This document shows positions 34,979-46,369 of a DNA stretch of 64,000 bases, one piece after another. Position 1 is the first letter of the stretch, and each line of letters opens with the position of its first letter. Position numbers and translations under genes: made by a program. The notes beneath the pieces are model-generated. The model had not been told where the DNA came from and made no database searches. It worked only from the letters and a program-made list of their open reading frames with translations. This DNA is from Steinernema hermaphroditum. Its lineage: Eukaryota > Nematoda > Chromadorea > Rhabditida > Steinernematidae. The stretch spans positions 5,482,012 through 5,546,011 of the forward strand of contig CM059623.1 in the NCBI GenBank assembly GCA_030435675.1. The letters are read 5' to 3'.

Positions 34979-37900
34979 TCAGGAGGGCTGGGGGGCGAAG
35001 GGGGCGCCGCCGTTCTGGCGGAAGGAACGGTGCCTGAAGGAGCCGTGGCGGAAGGACTCGCGATGGGGCAGCGGCGTCTGTGAGATGCTGAAGCGCGAGT
35101 GGCAGAAGCGGCAGGACTGCAACTCCTGGAGGCTGCTGGAGGACGTCGACAGCGAGGCGTGCTCGTTCTGGTCGATGTAGCGGATCCAGCGGATGTCCGA
35201 CGGGATGAACGGAATGATGTGCTTCGAGATGTACAGGTTCTCGATGATGAACGCGTCGCGCGCACCGTTCTTCGCCCGCTTCTGCATCAGATTCGCGTAC
35301 AGCTCCGACACAAGCACCACCTGAAGAGGCCGGGTACTGTAGCCACTTCCGCGGAACGCACCTTTCCCCCGACGACGGCGAGCGCCGAGCGCGCGTCCTG
35401 GATCTTCCTACCGAAGTAGTGGATCTTCCGGATGTACTGCACGCCTACGAGGTCGATGCACATCGTGGTGATGGCCAGACCTGCAAGACGCCATGACGAG
35501 AGCAGGCCTAGGATCACCCACCTAGGATTATGTAGAAGAGGATGATGTACATGTACTCGTCGCGTCGGGGCATCAGATCGCCGAAGCCGACCTGAAAAGC
35601 AGGGGTACTGTAGCCGGGAGAAGGCGGATTACGGTAGTGAGGGTGATGAAAGCCCAGTAGAAAGAGGTGAGCCAGGTCCAGGACTCAAAGTTGGACATCA
35701 TGGTGGCGCCAACGGCGGTGTAGGCCATGAGGATGGCGAGGACGAGGAGCGCCGGGATCCTGAAGCGCGGTTAGGCGGTGGGGAGCGGGGACGCACCTCT
35801 GCTCCTCGACGATCTGCATGTGGTGGGAGAGGCCCTGGCTCTGGCACTGCTCGCAGACGTGCTCGCGCCGGTCGCGGCGAATACGGTGGCGCTCGAAGAT
35901 GCACTTCTTCAGGCGGAGGTACTTCCCGTAGAACCAGATGAGGTTCTCCGAGAGGAACTTGCCCAGATCGGCGATGGTGACCAGCGTGAGGGGGATGCCT
36001 AGCAGGGCGAAGAGTACGCATATGATTCGACCCGTTTTCGTGATTGGCACTGGATTACCGTAACCTGCAGAGGGACCGTAGGGGAGAGCGGCTGTGGGGG
36101 CCTACCGATAGTGGTGACTACGGTAACGGCGAAGAAGATGGCGGTGGAGAGGGTCCAGAACTCGACGATGTCGTTGGACTTGACCTCGTGCGAGGTGAGG
36201 AAGAACTTCTCGAAGGCGACGAAGAGCTGGTCGCTCATGTTGTTGAGGTGGTCCTGCGCCACGTCGGCGTACACCTCGCGTCGCGTCTCGTTGCGGGACA
36301 CGAGCCGCATTACGGTAGAGACGAACTGGTCCTGCTTGTCGTAGATCATGCTCAGCTGCAGCTTCTTCGTCTGCAGCTCGTTGGGGCCCTCCACCTTGAG
36401 GAAGATGAAGGCGCCGACGGCGGTGTAGAGGCACGTGAGGAAGACGAGCCCCACGTGCGGCAGGATCAGTTTGGCATACTGTAGCGGGGGATTACACTTG
36501 CCCGGAGGGGGCGGCCTACTTTTCGCACTCCTTTCGGTTCGCTCTCTTCATCGGACTTCGTTTGCGATTCACTCGTTATGTCGTTGACGCTCTGAACGCT
36601 ATTCTTAGAAGGGCGATTCCCTTTTTGCCCTTCCCCACGTCCATAAATCATCGGCTTTCATAGTTTCGGAAGAAGTCGAATTGGTTTTTGGACAAGAAGC
36701 TGATGACTTTGAGGGTGCGAACTCATGGAAAAGCCCATTTCGGGGACATCGATCGCTTCGAACTGAGGAGGAGCGCCAGATTCGGTACTATTGGGTCGCA
36801 CTTGGATCGGTGCACTGTAGTGGGAACTTTTATCAAACGACGAACTACTGGCTCCAGAGTACTCTAACAAGGGAACATTTAAAGGTGCCACCAAAGGAAT
36901 CGACTGAAATTTTGTACACTAGTAGTGCTCGTGCAGTGTATTAATTTTGCGAAACATTAGCGGTCCATGGACACTTGGCAGGGGGTAAAATATAGTTTTA
37001 AAATAGTACAGCTGGGTTATATTGCTTTCAACCCGTATGGTGTCAGTTGTATGTAAATTTCAGCATTGCCATTTGCTCATTTGTCTCCTTTGAACCGCAA
37101 CAATAAAACATTTTAGAGTCTGTAAAAGTAGGATAACGTAAAATTTACACTCAGAGCAAGAAGAGAAACAAAATTGGAAACTAACAGTGCCACCGGGCTT
37201 CGAACCTGCGAGCAAAAGTTTCGCAACCAGCAGCCTTACCACTTGATCACACAGACAACTCGTCTATCAGGGACCGAATTCAATATAACCCACCTGTACG
37301 ATTTTAAAACTACATTTTACCCCCTGCCAAGTGCCCATGGGCCGCTAATATTTTGCAAAATTAATACAGTGCACGAGCACTACTAGTGTACAAAATTTCA
37401 GTCGATTCCTTTGGTGACACCTTTAAATGTTCCCCTTGTAAGATAGCTCATCTCAATAAAGGGGAAGCAGTCATTATATTGGAAAACGGCCATTGACAAA
37501 GTATCATTTTGACGACCCAATAGCCCATTACAGAGCAAGGTTGAGCACCAGATTCATTCAAACAATTCATTCAAGCGACCTGAAGTGAAAGCTGCACTTC
37601 GGATCTACTTCTTCTGAGAAAGGGAGGACCTCTTCAGAGGGAATGAGTCAATGTTTACGTGGCAGTGCTCTGATCATCTTTTGCTGTGCTAGGTCGATTG
37701 ATAGTGATCATGAATTTGCATACAGTAGTAGACTTTGTGCCAAAATAAGGCACGAAGTCAATGTCTATGCTCTGCAGAATTCGATTCTCGCTTTGTTCTG
37801 TAATTCGCAAAAGTGGAACTAGCCTATTTTGCTACTGTGGGTTGTTGGGTTGATCCATAAAATGGCCGATGAATTGAAGGCAAAAGGCATAGTGTAACAA

Positions 37901-39068
37901 CGCGCCCATTTCCCCTAGGAGCAGGATGTTGACCAGTTCTTATGGATCAGTCCAACAATTACCCTCCTCGTATACTTCTTTAATTCTCGCATTATTTCTT
38001 TCCTGGCGAAGTTGAACGTACATGGTCAAAAAGACGTTTCTGGCGCTCCCCCTTTGGGCAGTGTAATCACTCTTCAAGTGGTTCTCGTCTAGGCGTTCGT
38101 CTTTGAACGTTTTCGGGACCAAAAATCGGACGTAAGGCGAAGAAGAAGGGGCCGTGGAAGGGCCGGAAATGACTCACCCGGTTGGTGTTGACGGAGTGGA
38201 GAAGGTCGTTCGTCTCCCAGGAGGTGTCGTGGCCGCATCGCGCCATCGACGCCGGCCGGAAGAGCGCCTCCTGCAACGAGCACGTCTCTGTCGGCCAGAA
38301 TCCTCGTCAAACAAAGAGTCTAATGAATTCGGAGGCGCCGCCCGACCTCCGATTGACACTTCTTAATTTCGGAGGGCGGGGGAGGGGAGAAACACTCTGC
38401 GGCGCAATTTCGGGCAACACACTTGGCCGCGTGGAGGGAGGGATATTAGTGCGTATAAGCACTTTTGGGGAAACAAGAAAGACTGAAGGGGGAATGAGAC
38501 GGAGTTTTGGATGGAAAGGAGCCTTCTGGCTGTATCATCGCAACGTTAAATGACAGAATATAGGGCAGTTCTGACTTTCTGAGGGAAGTCCATCGGCCAA
38601 GTGGGACCTCATGGAAATAGTTTCGAACTTTCGGAACGGCGTGCCAAGGATAAAACATGGCCGCAGTCTATTAGGCCTCACAGAAGGACCTCGTTTCAGG
38701 GGGGAGTCCTGACAAAGGCGACCGTGAAATCGGTCGCCTCGGGACAATCGCCCTTTGCGAAAACAATTATTTTTTAATCGTTCCCTGCCTGGTTACGGTA
38801 GAATTACCCTTCGGTGGAGGCGGTTGAAGGAGACGGGGATGTCGCCGATGCGGTCATCGAGCTCGTGGGCCTCGAGTTCGTCGAACTCGGCGTCGAAGCG
38901 GTCATCGTCGTCGTCGTCGATGCCGCACTCGTCGAAGGGCGCCTGAGCGGAGCCGAAGGCGCCGAGCTGCGAGGTGAGCGTGAAGGAGCGCGCCGTGCCC
39001 CCGCAGGGCACTCCGATCTCGTCCGAGAGCGTCGGATTCGAGTCCACTCTCTGGTAGCGATGGTTCAT
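34979..39068 (-). CDS. Two-pore-domain potassium channel (TWK family), first copy
   Basis: Exons: 39068-38808, 38270-38178, 36603-36520, 36478-36106, 36064-35797, 35759-35633, 35591-35522, 35480-35362, 35320-34979; 578 aa, phases consistent. K2P channels pass background K+ current. Segments: acidic N-tail (CGIDDDDDDRF), M1 HVGLVFLTCLYTAVGAFIFL, filter 1 TTIGYGN, M2 FALLGIPLTLVTIADLGKF, M3 LLVLAILMAYTAVG, filter 2 TTVGFGD, M4 region YIILGLAITTMCIDL, then the nematode TWK block VQYIRKIHYFGRKIQDAR. Six introns in the channel core are 37-41 bp, but the two upstream ones are 537 and 1574 bp; the larger holds an inverted repeat with a tRNA-like core. Exons 1-3 are joined by frame, so they are less certain; the exon 3 acceptor ends in TAAG. 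An alternative ATG lies at 36651. Confidence 0.88.
36868..37024 (+). repeat. Partial inverted copy of tRNA-like repeat (left arm)
   Basis: This arm starts CAAGGGAACATTTAAAGG and pairs almost base for base with the reverse complement of 37281-37438. It contains the family core AAACATTAGCGG(t)CCATGG and ends GGGTTATATTG. It lies inside a K+ channel intron. It lacks the tRNA-like part, so it is a truncated copy in opposite orientation to its partner. Confidence 0.85.
37025..37438 (-). repeat. tRNA-like repeat unit with A and B boxes (SINE- or MITE-like)
   Basis: Read on the minus strand from 37438: terminus ACAAGGGGAAC, core AAATATTAGCGGCCCATGG, then a tRNA-like stretch with A-box-like TGATCAAGTGG (37249-37239) and perfect B box GGTTCGAAGCC (37206-37196), then GTTTCTCT...GTGTAAATTTTACGTT and TCTAAAATG...TTATTGTTG. 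The same order occurs in the units near 57-58 kb. The part 37281-37438 forms the right arm of an inverted repeat with 36868-37024. Stems of the tRNA-like part are poor, so it is not a working tRNA. No target-site duplication is evident. Confidence 0.8.
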
Positions 39069-39424
39069 CGGACTCTTCTACATTGATCTTCTGGAAGACG
39101 CCTGGTTAGAGCGACCAAAGGTTGTGGAGGGGAGAAGGAACTAGGAGTGCACGCAGATCAATCATCCGAAGGCGAGAAAAAGGAAATTTGAAAACGAAAA
39201 GTGTCAAACAGTGTTTTTCCTTCGTGGCGGGACTCCGTTCGCGTCAGAACTCATAAATCTTCGTTTTTTTTGCCATATGAGGGAGGTCCCAAGGAAAAGG
39301 TCAAGGCGGTCACCCTTGTTATCCAACAGATTTTAGACAGTCTCTTCGGTCTACAGACGGATTTATTTTGCCGCATTAGGCAGAACATTCTAGGTGGAAT
39401 CAATATGAAAGAACAGAAAAAGTA

Positions 39425-39496
39425 GGTCCTGGCCGGGTTCGAACCGGCGACCTTCTGCGTGTGAAGCAGACGTGATAACCACTACACCACAGGACC
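39425..39496 (-). tRNA. tRNA-Val (anticodon CAC)
   Basis: 72-nt cloverleaf on the minus strand. Acceptor GGTCCTG pairs with CAGGACC; D arm TGTAGTGGTTATCAC; anticodon arm TCTGC-TTCACAC-GCAGA, giving anticodon CAC; T arm GCCGG-TTCGAAC-CCGGC. No intron. Boxes A (TGTAGTGG) and B (GGTTCGAACCC) are intact, so it should be transcribed by RNA polymerase III. It lies 357 bp upstream of the first K+ channel gene on the same strand. Confidence 0.97.
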
Positions 39497-42400
39497 ATCT
39501 TATACAGCTCCCTGTGTTTTTGCTTATTACGCGGCGGAGTTACGTTGAGAATGCTTCTTCTCCCCTAGCGCTCCTCTTTTCCAAATCGGAGTTTTCCGAT
39601 TTTTGTTTTGAAGTTGCCACCCGAGAACGATAAAATAACTCTTTTGGGTCGTAAAGCTTTTCGAAGGGCGCCCGGCAGCCAAGCGGTGCCCGCCGAACGA
39701 CTCTATTTTCGTCTATCCAAGTTGCGAGTTCGGCGCTGACCATGGCGACATCGAGATCTCCCGAGGAGATAAGGTGCCCTGTGCAGAGGGCGCCGCTATC
39801 AAGATGCTGTGGCGGATGATTCCGTGGAGGATTGGACGCAATCGCCAAAAGGAAAAGAAACAATAGGCTCCAGAGGAGGGAAGGATATGGTAGAAGCAGT
39901 CTCGAAAGCATGACTCGAAAACCGACCTGGAGAACAACAGCATGGGTGCAGTGCGGTGCCAAGAAGGCCCTTCGGGTCGCCTCCTTTCTTCTCAGTCGGC
40001 TTGGCGCCTCCACATCCACGGAACGGACAGAATCCTGAAAACAGCGCGGGTCTTGAGGGGATTCCGATAGATAATATTATTTGCTTCATATCGCGCACCA
40101 ATCCCCGCGTCCGCCGCTTCGACAACTCATCAATCTCCCGATTCCCCGAATCTTTTTGGAGGCAGAGTTCTGCCTCGCCGCGGAGACAAACGACTGCAGT
40201 TGACGTTGCGATTAATCCGCCGCAGATTAGTTCTTCTCCGGAATTATCATTTTGCAGCCGTTTTTGGAGGACAAGAAGGCCCCTTTCCGGTGAAAGTGCA
40301 TCGGTGTGTGGGCCTCAGAACCACAGAGGAATCACAGGAGCGAGGAGGTGACAGATGGTTCGTAGATGGCAATATACGGTACTTGCTCAGAAATCACTGC
40401 ACATCCGATGTTCGGACACCTACAGCCACATCGTGAATCCCCTATGTATAAACGAAGAACCGACGGGCCCGTTGGTCTGTTTGTGTGTGTGTGTTTTTCC
40501 GTGAGCACGGAGAAAACACCCATCTAAAATAAAGACCGCGAGGCGAACCGAACCCGACTCCGCCCGCTTACAAACAGAGAACACAGAGAACACAGCCACA
40601 CAGACAGTTGAAATGATAGCGCTTTACTTCCACTATGTCTCTGTCGATGCTAGGCTGTGAGTTTTTTTTGCTGTTTTTGAGTGATTTTTTGCCTATTTTG
40701 TAACCAGCAGTGTTTTCGGTTCGGTTCGAGTTTCCTGAAACTTTTCGGTTTTTTTGGCCAACTTTCGTATGTTTACCGCCGGTAGGCTACTGGTGTCTTG
40801 CCGCTCGCAGGGCTACTTGGCTTTTTGTAACTGGAGGGCGCGAATTCGCGCGCAGCTGCGTTTATTTCTAATAAACGATTGACCAAAATGGTCAAGAAGG
40901 TTCTCCCAGAAGGGCCAACTTTCACTAACACCAAACACGATCCGCATAGGGTATCCCGTGTAAATGACATCCCTGAGTTTTCCGAGGTTAGTCTTGATTC
41001 CAAGGAGCGAAGGGAAAAAAGAAAGAACAATAGCCATAGCGGTCGATAGAGGACGTCTCGGTGCATTCCTGAGAGAGTAAGTGAAACTAGGACTGCACTC
41101 TGGAGTTGTAGCGTAATTGGAGAATGCAATTAGCATAACTCACGGCGGCCGAAGTGCATCCTCTTTGCTTCAGAAAACACTCCGGAACTCGTGGAAGGGT
41201 CATTGGCGGCCATTAGACTACGATCGCAGGCTACCGTACTCACGCGCGGAAATCGTAAAGCGACAGTGGAGTGGACTCGGATATGCAAATCGGGGCGAGT
41301 GCCCATCGTATTGACCAGCGAGGCGCCTCCCGGCGGATCCTTCGAAGACATAAAGCGAAACGCGAAAAGGCGAAAAGTTGATTGACACCGCGCGGGCCGG
41401 GGCCGAAGCCACTGGGGGCCGGCGCCGCCGACTCCATCGGGCGCCGATTCGAGATTATTGCTCCCACGGGAGAGACGCTTTCGGCCCGCCGACCATTAAC
41501 ACGTTTTTGGACTCCAAACGGTGTCATTTGATCTTCTCCGCCAGAAGCGGAAACGGCGTTTGTTTAGCGGAGTTGGCGCTTCCGAGTAATCGGATGACGA
41601 GCAGGAGGACAACAGCCCGGCATCGATCGGCGGACAAAAGAGTCGCCGCAGATTACGGAGACACGGGCAACGCGACAACGGGGTACTGTAGGGGTGCAGG
41701 GTTTTTGGGGTCGGGTCAGTCTCATCAGAAAGGCCCTAAGGCAACTTCTTGCAGCGATCAGTCTTTTTCTGCTCCATCTCCGTAGTAGCTTTTGTGCGAA
41801 GTGCCAATAAAAGCGGTTTTGATCGTGCTGGCAAGAAAGAAACATTCCACGGACCGAACTTATGAGTAATTGCGGCGATTTGGACACTAAGTAATGGGGT
41901 ATTTACTCGAGATGCTCCATCAGAAGAGTTCCTTTCGGGTGCCGCCAACCCTCGGATCGATGGCGAGACCTAGAAGTTGAACCTCGGAGATCCGAGGATC
42001 GGCGCTCTTTTCGCCGAAGTGGCGACGTTTAAAAAACGACCCTTTCGGCCATTTAGTGGTGTTTTGGGAAAAGACGCTCAATAGAAAGTTATTTATTGCC
42101 TCTTATTATGGACCCTCCTAATGCGTTTGTTTGAATAGAACCAACTTGTCCTCACAAACGCCTGCTGGAAACATCTCAGAGCCTAGAAAGGGCGTCTTCG
42201 ACAGCCATCAATCTCGAAAGGTCGTTTCGGTTGTCACCTGGCAACGGCGCCGCCTTGATGCATGACTCGAATCTACGTCTACGGACATTCTCGTGGCCAC
42301 TTCTGTTGAACGGATAGAGGGCTATTGAAGGCACTTTCAGGGCAACCACCGTATCTCCAATGTGAACCTTAAGGTCTAACTGAGGCTTCGTTCATGGACC

Positions 42401-44038
42401 TTTGGGACTCCATGAGGCTACGTTCCAAGAGCAAGAAACTGGACCTAAAGATTGAGGTGATCAAAGGAGAGTCCAAGCGTGTTCCAAAGACTCCCGGAGA
42501 GCAGCACTAAGACGCGGAGGAAAAGACTCGAAATCATAGTCGTGAAAGAACGGTACGTGGCCACCCACCGAGAGACCTCTTGCTGCTTCAGGCGTTTGCA
42601 TCTTCGGTTCCAAGACCCTCTTCCTGCAGGCCTGCCCTGGAAGACCCTCCTGGGTGTCTAGAGCGAGAGGAGAGACACTTGGTCGAGTCAAAAACAGAAC
42701 AAAACGCGCCGACGTCATCGCCACTTCCAGACGTCCCCTAAGCATCTCATTACGGCGAACGGAAAACAAGAGAAGGAGTGACCGAATTGGCCTCCTCGGC
42801 GGTCATTAGGGGTGCGCGTGGCCGGTGATTGCGGCGGCATCAGAAGTCGCCTCGACGGAACAAAGGCGCCGTGATCGAATTACCGCAGAAGAAGGAGGGG
42901 AAGGGGGAGCGGAGTCGATCGGCGGGAAGTTAAGCCCGAGCTGAAACACTCGGGAATCACGGAGCCAATGATGCGCGACGAGAAGGGGCGACATTATCGC
43001 CGGTGGGCTTAGGAGAGGAGGGAACAAAGGAGCCACTCGCCCTGATTAGGGGAGCACCTCGGCGTGTTGACAACGCGGTGTCGAGGCCGTTTTCGCCGAA
43101 ATTATAAGGAGGAGGCGGGGGACTCGGCTCCTTCTCTAATCAAGTCGAATGAAGCGCGCAGATCGAGGCCGAGAACTACGACGACTCGCCGCTTATTTAG
43201 GCGGTGCACGGCGCCGGGGGGCCACGGAATCGGTAATGAAGAGACCCCGTTTAGCCCTGAGTCCATGGGCAGGGCCACAGGAGGGGCCGAGGAGGGGGGG
43301 GGGGGGGCGCTGTGGTGGAAGGAGGTTTGATCCCGTGCGCGCGATGTGATTACAGAGTGAAACATCGACAGATTTGCACGGAACGCCACGCCACGATGCA
43401 CATTCTGCAGAAAGAGACCCTGCAAAGGGCCAATTGCACCTCGAGAATACGCCTTCTGGACCGAGAGGAAGTGAAGTGAAGAGAAGTTCCACTTTGTGGA
43501 GACTCTGAGTCGTGCATCTAGGCCACACACCATAGCTGGCCTTTGAGATCGGGTCCTGTGGAGTTACCAAATGAAAAACGTGCAGATCTGCACACCTGGA
43601 AGCGTGCTAGAACCATAGAGAGGCGCTCTGTAGCGTGATAGTCAGGTAGTCCACTTCATCCTACTGGAGTCCTTTCCGTTGAGCTTAGAACGTCCTTTTT
43701 TCGAACGGTCGAAAATTTGCCATCCGCGAGTCGTTCTTTCCAAGAATTCCAAGAACTATGTGAAACGTTTCAACTTTGTGAGCAGACATAGCTTCCTTTG
43801 ATTTGAACGATTTGAACTTTTGGATCAGCGCAATCATAAATTTGGCGCAAAACACGTCGATCTATGCATTCGAGTGAGCAGAGCTTCCACTCCTACATTA
43901 ATAGGCCTCTTTGTATCGTCTTGCACATTGGCTACAGAACACATTGGATCTCCGCCCCAAATAGGCGCCACTTTGGGCGAAACTTGGCGAAAAGAGCCCC
44001 TTAACCGTCCCCCGGCGCCACTCTCCCCCACCACAGCC
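39497..44038. other. 4.5-kb gene-poor region
   Basis: No protein family, RNA gene or transposon recognised on either strand. Features seen: a G14 tract at 43294-43307 and scattered TACTGTAG/TACGGTA words (40376-40384, about 41683). Short ORFs here look random. A CCACAG acceptor at 44036 precedes the next gene. Confidence 0.4.
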
Positions 44039-45301
44039 ATGGACAACATCGCCACTCTCTGCCTGGAGAAGAACCTCCAGAAGATCAAGGCCGACGACCC
44101 GATCGTCTACAAGTTCCACTGGTTCGTCGCCTTCCCGTCGCTACCGTAACCCCCGAGTTCAGGGAAGGGAACTACTGGGACGGCGACATCCACGACTACG
44201 CCCAACTCTCTCTGGAGACCGTTTCGGTGGTTGCGAAGAAGTGCGCCCACGTGCTTCGCCAGAAGGGCGTCTCCAGAGGCGACACCGTGCTCGCCTTCGT
44301 ACATACAGTAATCCAGCTGCCGATCATCGCCCTCGGCTGTGCCCACGTCGGCGCCACCTTCGTCTTCATCGTGAGTGCAGCACCCCTCCCTTCCGCGCAC
44401 CCCTTGCAGCACCCTTCGGAGCAGGACCCCGAGGTCCTGGCACGGAAGATCGCCGCCTCGAGGCCGAAGACGATCGTTGCCGTCGACGGCTTCTGGCGCG
44501 GCGCCGAGCTGGTGGCGGCGAAGAAGAACCTCGATGCGGCGCTCCTCCGGACTCCCCACCGCGTCGAGTCCGTCCTCGTCATCCGCCATACGGGCGCCAA
44601 CCCGGGGACGCCGTCGCCCTCCGAGGAGTTCGTCGGGCGACGGCCCTCCTACAGGCTGGAGGTGCCCATGGAGGAGGGCCGCGACTTCCCCTGGTCCAAG
44701 GCCATCTCCACCGCTCCCGAGCCCGAGGCCGTCGACGGCGCCGTAGTGCCACGTCCCGAAGACGTCGTCGCCGCCTTCTTGCGGACGACCCCCCAGGACG
44801 TCGAGAAGGAGGAGCTGACTGCGAAGACACTTCTGGAGGCCGTGGAGCGGCGCCTTGAAGAGAAGGCTCCTCTGTCACCCTTCTGGAACGTCGGCTTCCC
44901 GGACCGGAAGGAGGACGTAGTCGCCCTGGTGGCGGCGATGATCGCCGGCGTCGAACTCGTTCTTGTGGGTTCTGCCTCTAGATGCGAGAGGATCTGAGGA
45001 GGAGCGTTTTAGTTCGAAGGCATTCTTTCGCACCCGGACCCTTCCAGGATCGGACAGGTGGTTTCCAAATACGAGGTACGGTAGGAACGAGATTATGTGG
45101 AGAGAGTCGGTCCAGGTGCGGCAGATCGCAATTTGGCCGTCGGACGTCGAATTCTTGATGAAGTTCCCCGACTACGTGCACTTCTGGAAAATGGGGAGTC
45201 TCCGGTCCGTGATCTACAAGGGACAGGAGGACGACGTGGATGAGATGAAGTGGCTCAAGGAGAACTTCACCGGAGCCGAAGTGGAGGCGCTCCTTGACTG
45301 A
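44039..45301 (+). CDS. Acyl-CoA synthetase-like protein lacking the AMP-binding signature
   Basis: Exons: 44039-44121, 44163-44370, 44410-44964, 45013-45075, 45116-45301; 364 aa. The layout follows acetyl-CoA synthetase: NIATLCLEKNLQK, HVLRQKGVSRGDTVLAF, LGCAHVGATFVFI, DGFWRGAELV, VESVLVIRHTG, later FEGILSHPD and VVSKYEVRQIAIWPSDVEFLMKF. Where active enzymes have LYTSGSTGKPKG, this one reads FLRTTPQDVEKEE, so the phosphate-binding loop is gone. The protein stops soon after the adenylation core; the C-terminal lid domain with its catalytic Lys is absent. The frame is open over five exons with good splice sites, so this looks like a retained pseudoenzyme rather than decay, though a recent pseudogene is possible. 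The real start could be further upstream. Confidence 0.75.
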
Positions 45302-45572
45302 GTCTTCGCATGGCTGATCAAACCCGTTGTTCAGTGTTGTTTCCATAAAGGCTTCTTTCCTACAGTAACCACTGTTTCATAAAGTCCTGAAGGATGTCTC
45401 CGAGGAGGACTCCTCCTTGGCGTCATTGGATTTGCGCATCAAATATCAAATATTGACCGTAACCCTGACAAATTATGGAAAGGAGAATCCTGCAAACTGC
45501 ATCTGCACAAATGACACGGTCAAACACGTGTTAATTCACACTTATTCTATAATGATCTAAAACAGAAGTGTT

Positions 45573-46369
45573 TTACAAAGACACGTATATGCAGTAGTCC
45601 CGAGAACAGCAATAATTCACGCCATTGTCTCCATACGCATAGGCGCACGTGTACATCATAAAGAATAACGCGTTGACGCTGTCTTCCAACTTTTCCATCT
45701 TGTGCAGGAACGATTCCCATCTCCTCTCGAATAAAACAACGGTCGCGTTGTTCCATTGGCCACCGCTGTTGAAGTCACGAATGAAAAACTCGGCCCGACT
45801 GTATAGGTTTGCACTGATAGGTTTGGATGTACTTGCGGATGATGTAGAAGTCGCAGTTCAGCTCCACACAGACGCGCTGGAAGGCTTTGACGTTGGCGTG
45901 GCGACGAGGTGTTAGAAGTAGTATTGGCTGGTTCTTCTGCGCCTGATCGACAAATGTGCAACACGAGGCGCTTGAAAATGCAAATGAATGATTTAAAATA
46001 CTATATGCGTACTTGTTGGAGCCGTAATCGAAAACATAGGATGTTTGGGAACACTGGCACCAGTTTTTAGGCCTTCAGGAGTTTCCTCGATAACATAACG
46101 GACGAGACGCTTAGTATGGTTGATGTCGTCTTCACCGTAGCAGTCCCTTCATCCTTGACCATCATGGTGGAAGTCTACACAGATTCGACAATGGTACGGG
46201 CAGAAGCCACCTTGGTTGCCAAGAGCAGAGGGGCGAATCGGACCTTCCAGAGGCGACAGACATCCGCTTTGAAGTCTTCCACGCAAAGCATGTCGTATGG
46301 ACTCTCAATGTTGTACACAATAGCATCGACGAAGCGTACGATGCGTCTGATATTGAATGCCCGAAACAT
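45573..46369 (-). CDS. Unrecognised Cys-rich protein (probable gene)
   Basis: Proposed exons: 46369-46211, 46174-46136, 46053-46013, 45970-45800, 45765-45573; 200 aa, phases consistent, introns 34-82 bp. The best part is the C-terminal half: NQPILLLTPRRHANVKAF, RVCVELNCDFYIIRKYI, VVLFERRWESFLHKMEKLED, ending NYCCSRDYCIYVSL. Eight or more Cys suggest disulfides, but no clear signal peptide is seen at this start, so upstream exons may exist. A CTGTTTTAG acceptor lies about 25 nt upstream of the ATG at 46369. I do not recognise the family. The intron 46135-46054 and the first two exons are the least certain. Confidence 0.5.

Noticed and set aside
36658..36894. Minus-strand ORF of 78 codons with protein-like, Ser-rich sequence
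   Set aside because: It could be an alternative first exon of the K+ channel, but it ends in a stop before the next exon, no standard donor gives the right phase, and it overlaps the repeat arm.
37187..37256. Possible tRNA gene on the minus strand
   Set aside because: B box is perfect but T and anticodon stems do not pair; better explained as part of the repeat family.
39540..43800. Several ORFs of 90-140 codons
   Set aside because: No motif, no consistent splicing and biased composition; treated as random.
44241..44858. Plus-strand ORF of 205 codons in another frame
   Set aside because: Arg-rich shadow of the synthetase-like exon.
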